Shown: in pieces, positions 33,624 through 42,672 of the stretch
How positions within the stretch are numbered: position 1 is the first letter of the stretch
Layout of the letters: each line of letters starts with the position of its first letter
Assembly (NCBI GenBank): GCA_029667085.1
Contig: JARUHJ010000005.1
Span: forward strand, 62,001 to 126,000
Direction of reading: 5' to 3'
Length of the DNA stretch: 64,000 nt
Origin: Deltaproteobacteria bacterium IMCC39524
Lineage (GTDB): Bacteria > Desulfobacterota > Desulfuromonadia > Desulfuromonadales > BM103
Notes under the pieces: generated by a model
What the model was told of the DNA's origin: nothing
The model's database searches: none
The model's input: the letters and a program-made list of their open reading frames with translations, nothing else
Translations under genes and position numbers: made by a program

Positions 33624-33681
33624 ATTGCTGGCCACAACCCAACAAAAGGCAAGGTGTTTTACAGAGCTTCAGGACAACACC

Positions 33682-33727
33682 TTTGCGTCTTTCCTGGCTT
33701 TTCTTAGCGTCTTTGCGTTGCTCTTTT
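33682..33727. repeat. Intergenic 9-bp-unit repeat (TTTGCGTCT type)
   Basis: Units such as CTTTGCGTC and CGTCTTTGCG are iterated imperfectly between the porin terminator and the degP terminator. It resembles in style the repeats at 6674-6787 and 49644-49807. Confidence 0.4.
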
Positions 33728-33796
33728 GATTTCAGCCTTAGCTGTTTTGCTGAGAAAAGACGTACTCCCTTTGCTTGGATTATCGCCCCGGGAAAA

Positions 33797-33829
33797 AACG
33801 CCCTCGCTAACAGATGCAGCGAGGGCGTT
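33797..33829 (-). terminator. Terminator of the DegP-type protease gene
   Basis: Arms AACGCCCTCGCT (33797-33808) and AGCGAGGGCGTT (33818-33829), 9-base loop. Read on the minus strand it ends in TTTTTT. Confidence 0.88.
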
Positions 33830-33852
33830 GTCTATCAAACAGCCGAAAAGGC

Positions 33853-35250
33853 TTATTTGAGCTTTACCGTCGTATAGAGCAGAGTCGATTTACGCTGAAT
33901 CAACAGGCGCAAGACTTTCCCTTCCCGGAGACCGTCAATAACGGTCTTGAAAGACTTGACCGAGTCAACTTCTTGTCCATCGGCCTCCAGGATCAGGTCA
34001 CCCACACGCAGGTTGGCCTCAGCGGCAGGGCCGTCGGGATCAATCCGGGTCACGAGAACGCCCTCTTTACCCTCGAGGCTGTAGCGTGCCGCCAACTCCG
34101 GAGTCACATCAGCAGCAGTGATGCCGAGCGCACCTTCCTCCTGCTTTTCTTCAGCGACAAACCCGCCGTTGCCTTCATCGAGTTTGCCAATCTTGACTTT
34201 CACTTCTCGTTTCTTGTCATCTCGGAAGATTTCAACTTTTACCGTTTTATCCACAGCCGTGGCTGCCACCAGCTGTGGCAAGTCATTTAACTCCTTGATC
34301 ATCTGGCCATCAAAGGTCAGGATCACATCGCCACGCTTCAACCCTGCGTCGGCGGCAGGAGAATCTTTGACAACCTCATTGACCAGGGCACCGTGGGTAT
34401 CCTCCAGGCCAAAAGAATCTGCCAGCTCTTTACTCATAGCCTGCACAGTCACTCCCAACCAGCCTCGAGTCACATGGCCATCATCACGCAGCTGTGGGAT
34501 AATCTGCTTCGCCATGTTCACCGGTATGGCAAAGCCGATGCCCTGCCCTCCGGCGATGATCGCGGTATTGATACCAATGACCTCGCCCTTCATATTGAAC
34601 AACGGGCCACCGGAGTTGCCCGGATTGATCGACGCGTCGGTCTGGATAAAATCATCGTAAGGGCCTGCACCGATGGTACGCCCCTTAGCCGAGATGATCC
34701 CCACCGTAACAGTCTGTTCCAGGCCAAAGGGATTGCCAATAGCCATCACCCACTCGCCGACCCTGATACCGTCACTCTCGCCAAGGCTGGCAACCGGCAG
34801 ATCTTCACCGGCTTCGATCTTGATCAGCGCCAGGTCAAGCTTGGGATCGAGGCCGCGCACTTCGCCGCCGAACTCACGTCCGTCAGAGAGCTTGACCGTA
34901 ATCTTGTCTGCACCATCGACCACGTGGTCATTGGTGAGGATATAGCCGTCTTCAGAGATAATAAAGCCGGAGCCTAACGAGCTTGCCTTACGCTGCGACT
35001 TTGGCATCTCGTTAAAAAAGCGGCCAAAGAATTCTTCGAAAAGTTCATTGCCACCACCGGGAGTCCTCGGCCCAGGAAAGGATGGTGACCGTGATACCAC
35101 GGTTTTTGCGGTACTGATATTAACCACAGCCGGCTTTAGCCGCTCGGCCAGGGAGACAAAATCCGTCGGCTGGGCGCTGGCAGGAACAATCCAGCAGAAG
35201 ATCAAAACCAAAGCTAAAAACAAAACTTCGACAGGACGCAACTTACTCAT
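33853..35250 (-). CDS. Periplasmic serine protease, DegP/DegQ (HtrA) family
   Basis: A 465-residue Do-type protease: signal peptide (cleavage likely after PASA, residue 26), trypsin-like domain with the triad His109 (TNDHVV), Asp139 (KLDLAL) and Ser213 (NPGNSGGP), and two C-terminal PDZ domains (about 280-365 and 390-460). It degrades or refolds misfolded periplasmic proteins. The ATG at 35250 has GGAGGAAG upstream; the frame to 35307 has no supporting site. It follows a two-component system on the same strand, separated by a hairpin. That arrangement is typical of envelope stress loci. Confidence 0.94.
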   Translation of the reverse strand: MSKLRPVEVLFLALVLIFCWIVPASAQPTDFVSLAERLKPAVVNISTAKTVVSRSPSFPGPRTPGGGNELFEEFFGRFFNEMPKSQRKASSLGSGFIISEDGYILTNDHVVDGADKITVKLSDGREFGGEVRGLDPKLDLALIKIEAGEDLPVASLGESDGIRVGEWVMAIGNPFGLEQTVTVGIISAKGRTIGAGPYDDFIQTDASINPGNSGGPLFNMKGEVIGINTAIIAGGQGIGFAIPVNMAKQIIPQLRDDGHVTRGWLGVTVQAMSKELADSFGLEDTHGALVNEVVKDSPAADAGLKRGDVILTFDGQMIKELNDLPQLVAATAVDKTVKVEIFRDDKKREVKVKIGKLDEGNGGFVAEEKQEEGALGITAADVTPELAARYSLEGKEGVLVTRIDPDGPAAEANLRVGDLILEADGQEVDSVKSFKTVIDGLREGKVLRLLIQRKSTLLYTTVKLK

Positions 35251-35369
35251 AACTTCCTCCATTGAAACGATGAATGTAGTGCCCACATGTAAGAGGAGCA
35301 GACACAACTACCGTTAAATGTAATAACGCTCTATCAAACTGTCAATTGCCGCGCTCGATAAAAACGCAT

Positions 35370-35399
35370 TTCGGCCAAGCACAGTCGTGATTGGCCGAA
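35370..35399 (-). terminator. Hairpin between the sensor kinase and the protease gene
   Basis: Arms TTCGGCCAA (35370-35378) and TTGGCCGAA (35391-35399), 12-base loop. Minus-strand reading continues ATGCGTTTTTATC. It probably ends the two-component operon, perhaps only partly. Confidence 0.6.
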
Positions 35400-35425
35400 T
35401 TAAGAGAAAAATTGCCTGTAAAAAG

Positions 35426-36886
35426 CTATACCAGGATCGTCGACTTGGGGTGCTTCCCCTCTTCCGGGCCCTCTAGCGGCAAGCGCACAGAAAAAGAACT
35501 GCCCTTGTGAACTTCGGAGGAGACCTGGATACTGCCACCGTGGGCCTCAACAATCCATTTGACGATTGAAAGGCCGAGTCCGGTGCCGCCATCCATGCGA
35601 TTACGGGCTTTATCGACCCGGTAAAAACGGTCGAAGATATGCGCAAGATGCTCTTCCGGGATACCAATACCTGAGTCATTAATAGAGATAACGGCAGAGT
35701 CCTCAAGCATTTTCAGGCCAATCTCGAGGCGACCGCCCTCGGGGGTATACTTGATGGCGTTGGAAATCAGGTTGAGGAACATTTGACGCAGGCGCAGCTC
35801 ATCACCGCGAATACGGATCTCTTCTTCAACCTCGAGCAGCAGTTCGACTTCAATCTGCTTTGTCTCGCACAGAAGGCGACTCTGCAGGTACAGGTCCTGC
35901 ACCAGGTCACTCAGGCTGAGTTCTTTCATCTCAAGTGACAGTTCACCAACCTCGCTTTTCGCCAGGGTCAGCAGGCTTTCGATAATCCGCTCCATGCGAT
36001 CAATCTCTTCCATGTTGGACGTCAACATGTCGCGGAACTCTTCCGGGGTCTTGGCCCAGCGCAGTGTAACTTCTGTTTCGCCACGGAGAATCGTCAGCGG
36101 CGTTCGCAGCTCATGAGACGCATCACCAGAGAACTGGCGGACACGCCGGAACGACTTTTCGAGGCGATCCAGCATCTGATTGAGGCAGCCAACCATCTGC
36201 GAAAGCTCATCCTGATAATTCCCCAAGGGGAGACGGCGCGAAAGGTTGTCCGCAGTAATCCCCTGTGCAGCCTCAGTGACTTCTATAATCGGCGCAATGA
36301 GCCTCTCAGCCAACAGCCAGCAGCCAAGGCAGAGCCAGAAGATCGCGAAAGGACCGACGACCAGGTAGATCAGGCGTAGCTCTTCTATCGTTTCCTGTAA
36401 GGGTCCAAGCTCTTGAGCAACCTGGACGACACCCAACAAACGGGAATCTTCCACCAGGGGAGCGGAAAGCAGGCGTACAAGCTCTCCATTGGCCAGCTCA
36501 ACAGTTTCCATGTGCTCATTAAGCCAGCGCACCTGCTGACGGGCAACGGGACCAAAAGGAAGCGCGCGATCAACCAGGTTATCCGAAGAACAGATCTCCT
36601 GCAGGCTCGCATCGCGCAGCAACAGGTAGGCAATCCAGTTATTGCTGTGGGTCAGGCTTTCCATCCCGTCACAACTCTGTTCGCCGTCACTGGCTGCGAT
36701 AATTTCAGAATGATGCTGATCAAGGGTGCGCGCGATTTCCCGAACCTGGCGGTCAACCTGCTCACGCAGGTTATGGGAAAAGTAGTGGTACGAAAAAAGA
36801 GCACTGACTGCCAGGATGACAGCCAGTGTCATTGCGTACCAGAATGTAAGACGAACCCGGATCGACCATATGAGCGAAGAGCCCAA
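35426..36886 (-). CDS. Sensor histidine kinase (HAMP-HisKA-HATPase)
   Basis: A 486-residue membrane kinase: helices at about 12-34 and 172-192 enclose a 135-residue periplasmic sensor domain, followed by HAMP (about 193-245), the phospho-accepting His258 in SGDASHELRTPLT, and an HATPase domain with N (NLISNAIKYTPEGG), G1 (DSGIGIP) and G2 (GGTGLGLSI) boxes. It resembles CusS/QseC-type kinases of OmpR systems. The start is a TTG two bases after the regulator's stop, with AAGGAGG 8 bases upstream inside the regulator gene, so the pair is translationally coupled. Confidence 0.94.
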   Translation of the reverse strand: MGSSLIWSIRVRLTFWYAMTLAVILAVSALFSYHYFSHNLREQVDRQVREIARTLDQHHSEIIAASDGEQSCDGMESLTHSNNWIAYLLLRDASLQEICSSDNLVDRALPFGPVARQQVRWLNEHMETVELANGELVRLLSAPLVEDSRLLGVVQVAQELGPLQETIEELRLIYLVVGPFAIFWLCLGCWLLAERLIAPIIEVTEAAQGITADNLSRRLPLGNYQDELSQMVGCLNQMLDRLEKSFRRVRQFSGDASHELRTPLTILRGETEVTLRWAKTPEEFRDMLTSNMEEIDRMERIIESLLTLAKSEVGELSLEMKELSLSDLVQDLYLQSRLLCETKQIEVELLLEVEEEIRIRGDELRLRQMFLNLISNAIKYTPEGGRLEIGLKMLEDSAVISINDSGIGIPEEHLAHIFDRFYRVDKARNRMDGGTGLGLSIVKWIVEAHGGSIQVSSEVHKGSSFSVRLPLEGPEEGKHPKSTILV

Positions 36887-36888
36887 GT

Positions 36889-37560
36889 CTAATCCTCCTT
36901 GAGGACGTAGCCGATACCGCGAACGGTGTGAATCAACTTATTGGTGTAGTCGCGATCAACCTTCTTGCGCAGGTAATTGACATACACATCGATGATATTG
37001 GTGAAGGAATCAAACGTGTAATCCCAGACATGCTCGGCGATCATGGTTCGCGTCAGAGTCGTCTCCGGGTTGCGCATGAAGAACTCCAGAAGAGCATATT
37101 CTTTGGCGGTCAGATCAATCTCAGAATCACTACGCCAGACCTTGTGAGCCACCGGGTCAAGGCGCAGATCCGCATAAGTGATTTCCGCGCCACGCTCCTG
37201 GGTACCACGACGGACCAGGGCACGCACGCGAGCCAGAAGCTCAGCAAAGGCAAACGGTTTGGTCAGATAATCGTCACTGCCTGAATCGAGACCGGCGACG
37301 ATGTCTTCAACCGTATCTTTGGCAGTCAGGCAGAGCACCGGGCTTTCAACACCTTTTTCGCGCAAGGCCTTGATTGCCTGTAGCCCATCCATCTTCGGCA
37401 GCATAACATCCATGAGAATCAGGTCGAAAGAGCTCTGACTACCCATTTCAACACCGGATTCGCCATCGTAAGCCACTTCAACCGAGAAGCCCTCACCTTC
37501 CAGACCGCGCTGGATAAAGCTGGCAACTTTCTTTTCGTCTTCTACTACGAGAATGCGCAT
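36889..37560 (-). CDS. OmpR/PhoB-family response regulator
   Basis: A 223-residue regulator with a receiver domain (phospho-acceptor Asp51 in LILMDVMLP, acidic pocket EDE at 7-9, Lys in LTKPFAF near 101) and a C-terminal winged-helix DNA-binding domain (about 130-223: LTAKEYALLEFF, VDVYVNYLRKKVD, RGIGYVL). It is the partner of the downstream kinase. The second of two nearby ATGs (37560) has GGAG 8 bases upstream; the first (37566) is 6 bases earlier. It likely controls the envelope protease encoded next, but this is inference from position. Confidence 0.94.
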   Translation of the reverse strand: MRILVVEDEKKVASFIQRGLEGEGFSVEVAYDGESGVEMGSQSSFDLILMDVMLPKMDGLQAIKALREKGVESPVLCLTAKDTVEDIVAGLDSGSDDYLTKPFAFAELLARVRALVRRGTQERGAEITYADLRLDPVAHKVWRSDSEIDLTAKEYALLEFFMRNPETTLTRTMIAEHVWDYTFDSFTNIIDVYVNYLRKKVDRDYTNKLIHTVRGIGYVLKED

Positions 37561-37668
37561 AATCATTTCTCCTCTATTAAGTTCTATTCTTTAATTCCTG
37601 CGTGGCAACGGGCGTCCTTTAACGAGTGCCCTGCAAATCTAATGGATCTCTTTACTTTTCCTTACAAC

Positions 37669-38475
37669 TTACTTTAGCCCCAAACGAACCAGGACCTCAT
37701 TTGCCGTCTCTTCAATCGCCTTACTCGAGACGTCGATAACCGCCCAGGGGTGGCCACGGAAAAACTTTTTGGCAAACTTCAATTCTTCTTCGATCTCTTC
37801 ATAATCAGCGTAAGCCGCCCTGGGATCCTGACCCAGGTTACGCAAACGTGCGGCACGCACCTCAACCAGACGCTGGGGATCTATGATCAGGGCTGCGATT
37901 CGCTTCGGGTCGATCTCGTAGAGTTCCGGGGGAGGATCGATCCCTTTCACCAGGGGTACGTTGGCAACCTTCCAGCCGCGATGAGCCAGATAGATGGAAA
38001 GCGGCGTCTTGCTGGTTCGGGAAATCCCGACCAGGACGATATCAGCCAGGTAGAGGTTACGAGGTTCCTGACCATCATCCTGCTTGACTGTAAACTCGAT
38101 CGCTTCAATGCGTCTAAAATAGGCTTCATCGATACCATGCAAGAGGCCCGGCGTCTCTTTCGGAGACCGTCCAACAAAGTGAGCAACTTTCATCAGAAGC
38201 GGTGTCAGCAGATCAATACTGATTAAACCTAAACTGTCACACTCATCATGAGTTAACTGGGCGAGTTCCCTGTTAACAATCGTGTAAACAACAAGAGCAC
38301 TGTTGGCAAGAGCCTCGTCAAGAGACTCGTACACTTGATTCTTGGTACGAACATTGTTGACGCGAATCAAGCGTACCGGCTTATCACGAAACTGGGTTAA
38401 CGCCGCCAAAACCATTTTTTCAGCGGTTTCACCGGTTGCATCAGAAAGCAGATAAATTGCCTGACCAGTTAACAT
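37669..38475 (-). CDS. Pyruvate,water dikinase / PPDK regulatory protein (bifunctional kinase-phosphorylase)
   Basis: A protein of about 268 residues of the PSRP/DUF299 family, which phosphorylates and dephosphorylates PEP synthase or pyruvate phosphate dikinase with ADP and Pi. The family P-loop GISRTSKTP (near residue 150) and N-terminal [12 protein letters not shown] are intact. It tunes gluconeogenic PEP formation, useful to a cell growing on acetate or other C2/C3 substrates. GAGG lies 7 bases before the second start codon (ATG at 38475); a TTG one codon upstream is also in frame. It is monocistronic. Confidence 0.93.
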   Translation of the reverse strand: MLTGQAIYLLSDATGETAEKMVLAALTQFRDKPVRLIRVNNVRTKNQVYESLDEALANSALVVYTIVNRELAQLTHDECDSLGLISIDLLTPLLMKVAHFVGRSPKETPGLLHGIDEAYFRRIEAIEFTVKQDDGQEPRNLYLADIVLVGISRTSKTPLSIYLAHRGWKVANVPLVKGIDPPPELYEIDPKRIAALIIDPQRLVEVRAARLRNLGQDPRAAYADYEEIEEELKFAKKFFRGHPWAVIDVSSKAIEETANEVLVRLGLK

Positions 38476-38726
38476 CAAGAATCCTCATGAGAACACTACC
38501 GAAGTCTAACAGAATCTAATGAAAAAACAAATATCAAATATTACACCTTCACCACCATTACAATGGCAAATCAGCAACTTCCAAGAGTCAAACAGAAACC
38601 ACACAGCGCATTTATTACCACTAAATACCTTTCTCTCATTAGTTAAGTGCTATTATTTCAGAGCTCTCACTCGCAGGTCAAGAAATTCTATTGCAATACC
38701 CCATAAACTCCGTTAAACAACATCTC

Positions 38727-39644
38727 ATGACAAACAAATGGCTGGAAATATCCCTCACCGTACCGGACCAGTCGGTCGATATGGTCTCTCAAATCTTGCT
38801 GGATCTTGGCTGTACCGGAATCACGGCTGCGGAAAAATTACTCGACACGTTTGTCGTGCCCTCACCAGAGACGCTCGCCAACGACCCGGTCCTCAAGGCT
38901 TACTTCAACTACCCTGAAAACGTCGAACTCCTCTGCGAAACCATACAGCGGGAGCTAAGCTCATTGGCCGGCATCTATCCCGATCTCGCAGAACTCCAAA
39001 TGGAGCACCGGGAACTTGCAGACCACGACTGGGCAAGCGACTGGCAGCAGCACTTTCCACCCTTTAAAGTCGGTGATCGCCTCGTCATTCATCCCTCCTG
39101 GGTTGACTGGCCCAAAACGGGCAACGAGGTCGTCCTCACACTCGACCCCGGGCAAGCTTTTGGCACCGGCACACATGCCACTACCGGACTCTGCCTGGAA
39201 GCCCTCGCCGAGCACTTTGCAAGTAGACAGCCGCCACTAAAAATACTCGACGTTGGTACAGGTTCAGGAATCCTGGCCATGGCGGGTGCCGCACTCGGTG
39301 CCAAAGACGTGCTTGCCTGCGACATAGACAGCGATGCCTGCCGGGTTGCCGCAGAGAATGTGCAACAGAATCAACTCGACTCTTTTGTAACCATTACCGA
39401 GCAAAGACTGGATCAGATTTCCGGTCAATACGAGCTGGTCCTGGCAAACATTCTGGCCGGAGAAAATATACGACTGGCAAACCAGCTTGTTCAGCGACTG
39501 GCCCCACAGGGCCGTCTGGTGCTCTCCGGAATTCTGATTGAACAGGAGCAGCAGGTGATCGACGGCTTTAGCCCCTTTAACTTAAAACAGCTCTCAATAA
39601 GCCATCGTGACGAGTGGACCTGTATCGTCTATCAACGATTATGA
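38727..39644 (+). CDS. prmA: Ribosomal protein L11 methyltransferase
   Basis: A 305-residue SAM-dependent methyltransferase that trimethylates L11. The Rossmann SAM motif (LDVGTGSGILAMAGA), the family GQAFGTGTHATT and the ANILA motif are present. The ATG at 38727 is preferred because homology (NKWLEISLTVP) begins there; no strong ribosome binding site is visible, and an upstream TTG at 38691 adds non-homologous residues. Its stop overlaps the start of rsmE by 4 bases. prmA-rsmE coupling is common in proteobacteria. Confidence 0.95.
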   Translation: MTNKWLEISLTVPDQSVDMVSQILLDLGCTGITAAEKLLDTFVVPSPETLANDPVLKAYFNYPENVELLCETIQRELSSLAGIYPDLAELQMEHRELADHDWASDWQQHFPPFKVGDRLVIHPSWVDWPKTGNEVVLTLDPGQAFGTGTHATTGLCLEALAEHFASRQPPLKILDVGTGSGILAMAGAALGAKDVLACDIDSDACRVAAENVQQNQLDSFVTITEQRLDQISGQYELVLANILAGENIRLANQLVQRLAPQGRLVLSGILIEQEQQVIDGFSPFNLKQLSISHRDEWTCIVYQRL

Positions 39645-40423
39645 GTGACCCTGTCCGATTTTTCGTCCCCGCAGAAAGCCTGCAAAGCGCCCAGATCGTT
39701 ATCAGCGGGGAAGCCTATCATCACTTGCGCAAGGTCTTGCGTCTTAGAGCGGGCGCGATCGTCTTGCTGCTAGACGGCTGCGGTCACTGCTGCGAAGTCC
39801 AGATCGAACAGTTGCAAGCCGAACATGCAACCACCAGACTCATTCGTCAATGGCGTGAAACTCAGGAGAGCCTGAGAATCACTCTTCTGCAGGCGCTGCC
39901 AAAGGGTGACAAATTTGACCTGGTCCTGCAAAAAGGGACAGAACTTGGTGTACACACCTTCCAGGCCGTAGAGACAGAGCATGCCGTCCCGAACCTGACC
40001 GCTGCCCGGTTGAAGAAACGAGAACAGCGCTGGCAACGCATCGCCAGTGAAGCGGCGCGCCAGAGCCGCAGAACTTTTTTACCGGAAGTAAAACCCTTAC
40101 AGAATTTATCAGAAGTTCTGGAAGCATCGAGCAGTGATCTCAAGCTGGTGCTCTGGGAAGCCGGGGCGATGCCACTGGCAGAAGCGCTCCCCTTAACGCC
40201 ACCTGCAGGTGTCAGCCTGCTGATAGGTCCGGAAGGTGGTTTTTCCAGCGCAGAGATCAACAAGATAACGGCTGCAGGCTACCAACCGGTCCATCTGGGA
40301 CCAAGAATTTTGCGGGCCGAAACTGCAGGCTTGGCAGCAACCCCTATTTTGCAGTATCTTTATGGCGACTGGCAGAAAGCTCCTGCCGGAAGCAACTTAA
40401 ATCAGCACAAGGAGAACCCATGA
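39641..40423 (+). CDS. rsmE: 16S rRNA (uracil-1498-N3) methyltransferase
   Basis: A 260-residue SPOUT-class RNA methyltransferase with an N-terminal PUA-like domain (about 1-70, FFVPAESL and HHLRKVLRLRAG) and the trefoil-knot domain carrying LLIGPEGGFSSAEI, LGPRILRAETA and the C-terminal AGLAATPIL. It methylates U1498 in the decoding region. The ATG overlaps the prmA stop by 4 bases (ATGA) and its own stop overlaps the start of the next gene by 4 bases. Confidence 0.95.
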   Translation: MSDPVRFFVPAESLQSAQIVISGEAYHHLRKVLRLRAGAIVLLLDGCGHCCEVQIEQLQAEHATTRLIRQWRETQESLRITLLQALPKGDKFDLVLQKGTELGVHTFQAVETEHAVPNLTAARLKKREQRWQRIASEAARQSRRTFLPEVKPLQNLSEVLEASSSDLKLVLWEAGAMPLAEALPLTPPAGVSLLIGPEGGFSSAEINKITAAGYQPVHLGPRILRAETAGLAATPILQYLYGDWQKAPAGSNLNQHKENP

Positions 40424-40815
40424 AGTGTCCAAAATGCGGATACCATAGCTTTGACCATCTGGACAGTTGCAAAAAGTGTAATAACGACCTGGTCGAGCAC
40501 AAGGCCAAATTCAACTTACGCGGCTTCTTTTCTCCCGGGCAAGCGGCAGTGACAGCCCCTGAGCCAATCATTGACGAGGCCGATGAAGAGCTAGAGGAAG
40601 CCTCTGATGATGCAGTCGACTTCGGCTTCGACTTTCTCGAAGAAGAAGACCAGGCAGGTGGAGCAACAGAAGACATTCCCCTCGGTGAAGATGATCAGGA
40701 CATCAATATCGATCAACCTTTCGGTGCCGACAGTGAGACCCTTCCGGCAGACACCCTTGATTTTGATGACGATGATGACGACAAGCCAGGCAAAGGCCCT
40801 GAGTTCGCATTTTAA
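40420..40815 (+). CDS. Acidic protein with an N-terminal zinc ribbon
   Basis: A 131-residue protein beginning with a C4 zinc ribbon (CPKCGY, residues 3-8, and CKKCNN, 17-22) followed by a highly acidic, probably disordered tail (EADEELEEASDD, DFDDDDDD). Such ribbons often bind RNA or protein partners, but the family was not recognised. The start overlaps the rsmE stop by 4 bases, so it belongs to the prmA-rsmE operon; a 20-bp perfect terminator follows it. Confidence 0.75.
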   Translation: MKCPKCGYHSFDHLDSCKKCNNDLVEHKAKFNLRGFFSPGQAAVTAPEPIIDEADEELEEASDDAVDFGFDFLEEEDQAGGATEDIPLGEDDQDINIDQPFGADSETLPADTLDFDDDDDDKPGKGPEFAF

Positions 40816-40843
40816 TCAAAGCAGCAGGTCGCTTTAATAGACA

Positions 40844-40887
40844 CAGAAACGCCTCGACTATGCCTTTGCATAGTCGAGGCGTTTCTG
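40844..40887 (+). terminator. Strong terminator, 20-bp perfect stem
   Basis: Arms at 40844-40863 and 40868-40887 (core CGCCTCGACTATGC) with loop CTTT. It ends the prmA operon and shields the tetR promoter immediately downstream. The T-run is interrupted. Confidence 0.85.
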
Positions 40888-40926
40888 TTCCAGGCGCCAG
40901 CGCAAAGAGACCTTTTAATTCTCTGC

Positions 40927-40955
40927 TTGACAGATATTTAAACAACGTTTAAAAC
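40927..40955 (+). promoter_or_regulatory. Promoter with embedded operator for the tetR-RND operon
   Basis: TTGACA (40927-40932), 17 bases, TAAAAC (40950-40955). The palindrome TTTAAAC-AAC-GTTTAAA (40937-40953) fills the spacer and reaches the -10, as expected of an autoregulating TetR repressor. Transcription would start within a few bases of the tetR ATG at 40965. Confidence 0.6.
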
Positions 40956-40964
40956 ATCGATTAA

Positions 40965-41609
40965 ATGAGAGATTGCAATAGACAAAACAAAGACACCAGG
41001 GCCCTGCTGCTCAGGCACGCGGAAGAACTCTTTCTCGCTCACGGCTTCGAAGGCGTCAGTATTCGTCAGATCACCGAGGCTTCGGGCGCCAATGTCGCTG
41101 CGGTTAACTATCATTTTAGCGGCAAGACCAATCTCTACCGCGAGGTTCTGGCGCAGCGCCTGGAGGGTATCACGCTCGAAAAGCTAGCTCTTTTAAAAGA
41201 CCTTTACGAGCAACAACCAGCAGCAACCATTGAACAAATCCTGCACAGCTACATCAATAGTTATTTCGACGCACACTTCTCATCACCGGACAGCGACCGC
41301 CTTTTGCAGATTATCTACCGGGAGATGGCTCCCGACGCAATTGCAGGCGACCTGGTTGCAGAACGACTGGTGATTCCGATCAACCGAGCCTTCCAGAAGA
41401 TTATCAAAAAAACCTGCTCCGAACTCAGTGATGATCACATTTCCTACTGCATCAGCAGTATCACCGGGCAGGTCCTGCACTTTATCCGGGCACGCGAAGT
41501 TTTAAAAGGCATCAGAACTCCGGAGCAGAACCAGACCTTTATCGAAGACACCGTTCAACACATCACACAATTTTCCCTGCGCGGAATCGGGAGTCAAGAC
41601 CATGCGTAA
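40965..41609 (+). CDS. TetR/AcrR-family transcriptional regulator
   Basis: A 214-residue TetR-type repressor. The N-terminal helix-turn-helix (about 14-55: AEELFLAHGFEGVSIRQI, ANVAAVNYHFSGKTNLY) is canonical, and the C-terminal part resembles the CerR/YbiH-type effector domain. It is the first gene of the RND efflux operon and overlaps the adaptor gene by 8 bases. It probably represses this operon through the palindrome in the promoter just upstream. No Shine-Dalgarno sequence precedes its ATG. Confidence 0.9.
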   Translation: MRDCNRQNKDTRALLLRHAEELFLAHGFEGVSIRQITEASGANVAAVNYHFSGKTNLYREVLAQRLEGITLEKLALLKDLYEQQPAATIEQILHSYINSYFDAHFSSPDSDRLLQIIYREMAPDAIAGDLVAERLVIPINRAFQKIIKKTCSELSDDHISYCISSITGQVLHFIRAREVLKGIRTPEQNQTFIEDTVQHITQFSLRGIGSQDHA

Positions 41610-42666
41610 AACCATCTGCATTATTCTGACAGGCTTGAGCCTGACGTTAACGGGCAGTCTCACGGCTGCCGAGGAGCAGAAGAAGCCTGCTGGCCCACCA
41701 CCCATGCTGGTAACCACAACAGCAATCGTCAGTGGCACGTCGAAACCGACTGCACCTTTTGTCGGCACTCTCTATTTCGCACGCACGGCCGAGGTGGCTT
41801 CTGAAGTCGACGGCATCGTCCGCCAAGTTTATGTCGATGATGGCCAATCGGTTAAAATCGGTGCTCGCCTGGTTCACCTCGATGACGACCTGCTGGCGAC
41901 AGAGATTGCGGGGACCAAGGCTGTTTACGAGCAGAACCAGATTGAATTGGCACAAGCACAAAGAGATTACGAAAGAATTTCCGTTCTGCATCAACAGGAG
42001 TCCATCGCCACCTCTGAGTATGAAGCCTATGGGACCAAGGCCAATCGGCTGCAGAAACAATCAGCAGTCCTTAAAACGCGCTTGGACCGGGGCCTTCTAG
42101 AGCAAAAGAAGAAAACCGTGCGCGCCCCCTTCGACGGCATCATCATCGAAAAGCTGGTAGAGGCCGGCGAATGGGTCGAAGCCGGGGGGGTCGTCGCCAC
42201 CCTTGCCGACAATCACAACCTTGAAGTGCGCGTTGACGTCCCGGCCGACATCATCCCCAACCTGATTTCCGATCAGGATGTCATGATCAACATCGCTGAG
42301 AAGACGTTGCCCGGCCACTTCACAAGTATCATCCCGCGCGGCGACATCTCCACGCGGACCTTTACTGCAAAATTCAAGCTCAAGGGTAACGCTACTCTTG
42401 TTGAAGGCATGCAAGCGCGGATCGACCTCCCCGTTGCGGTCGCCAGTGAAAGTCTGCTGGTGCCAAGGGATGCGGTCATCAAAAATCGCGGCGAAGATGT
42501 CGTTTTCATCTTCAACAACGGTGAAGCTCAAATGGTGGCGGTTGAAATCGCCGGTCACTCAGGAGCCCTGGTTGGCATCATCAGCGACGAGATACAAGAG
42601 AACCAGAGCGTCATCGTCAAAGGCAACGAACGTATTCGCGACGGCCAGTCCGTACGCACGGAGTAG
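41602..42666 (+). CDS. RND efflux periplasmic adaptor (membrane fusion protein)
   Basis: A 354-residue HlyD/AcrA-type adaptor that links an inner-membrane RND pump to a TolC-like channel. A signal peptide (about 1-22, ending LTAA) is followed by a lipoyl/barrel-sandwich domain (EVDGIVRQVYVDDGQSVKIG), a helical hairpin (about 105-150) with coiled-coil character, the second lipoyl half (RAPFDGIIIEKLVEAGEWV) and beta-barrel domains. No lipobox is present, so it is likely a soluble or N-terminally anchored periplasmic protein. It lies between tetR and the pump gene. Confidence 0.93.
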   Translation: MRKTICIILTGLSLTLTGSLTAAEEQKKPAGPPPMLVTTTAIVSGTSKPTAPFVGTLYFARTAEVASEVDGIVRQVYVDDGQSVKIGARLVHLDDDLLATEIAGTKAVYEQNQIELAQAQRDYERISVLHQQESIATSEYEAYGTKANRLQKQSAVLKTRLDRGLLEQKKKTVRAPFDGIIIEKLVEAGEWVEAGGVVATLADNHNLEVRVDVPADIIPNLISDQDVMINIAEKTLPGHFTSIIPRGDISTRTFTAKFKLKGNATLVEGMQARIDLPVAVASESLLVPRDAVIKNRGEDVVFIFNNGEAQMVAVEIAGHSGALVGIISDEIQENQSVIVKGNERIRDGQSVRTE

Positions 42667-42672
42667 CTCTAT

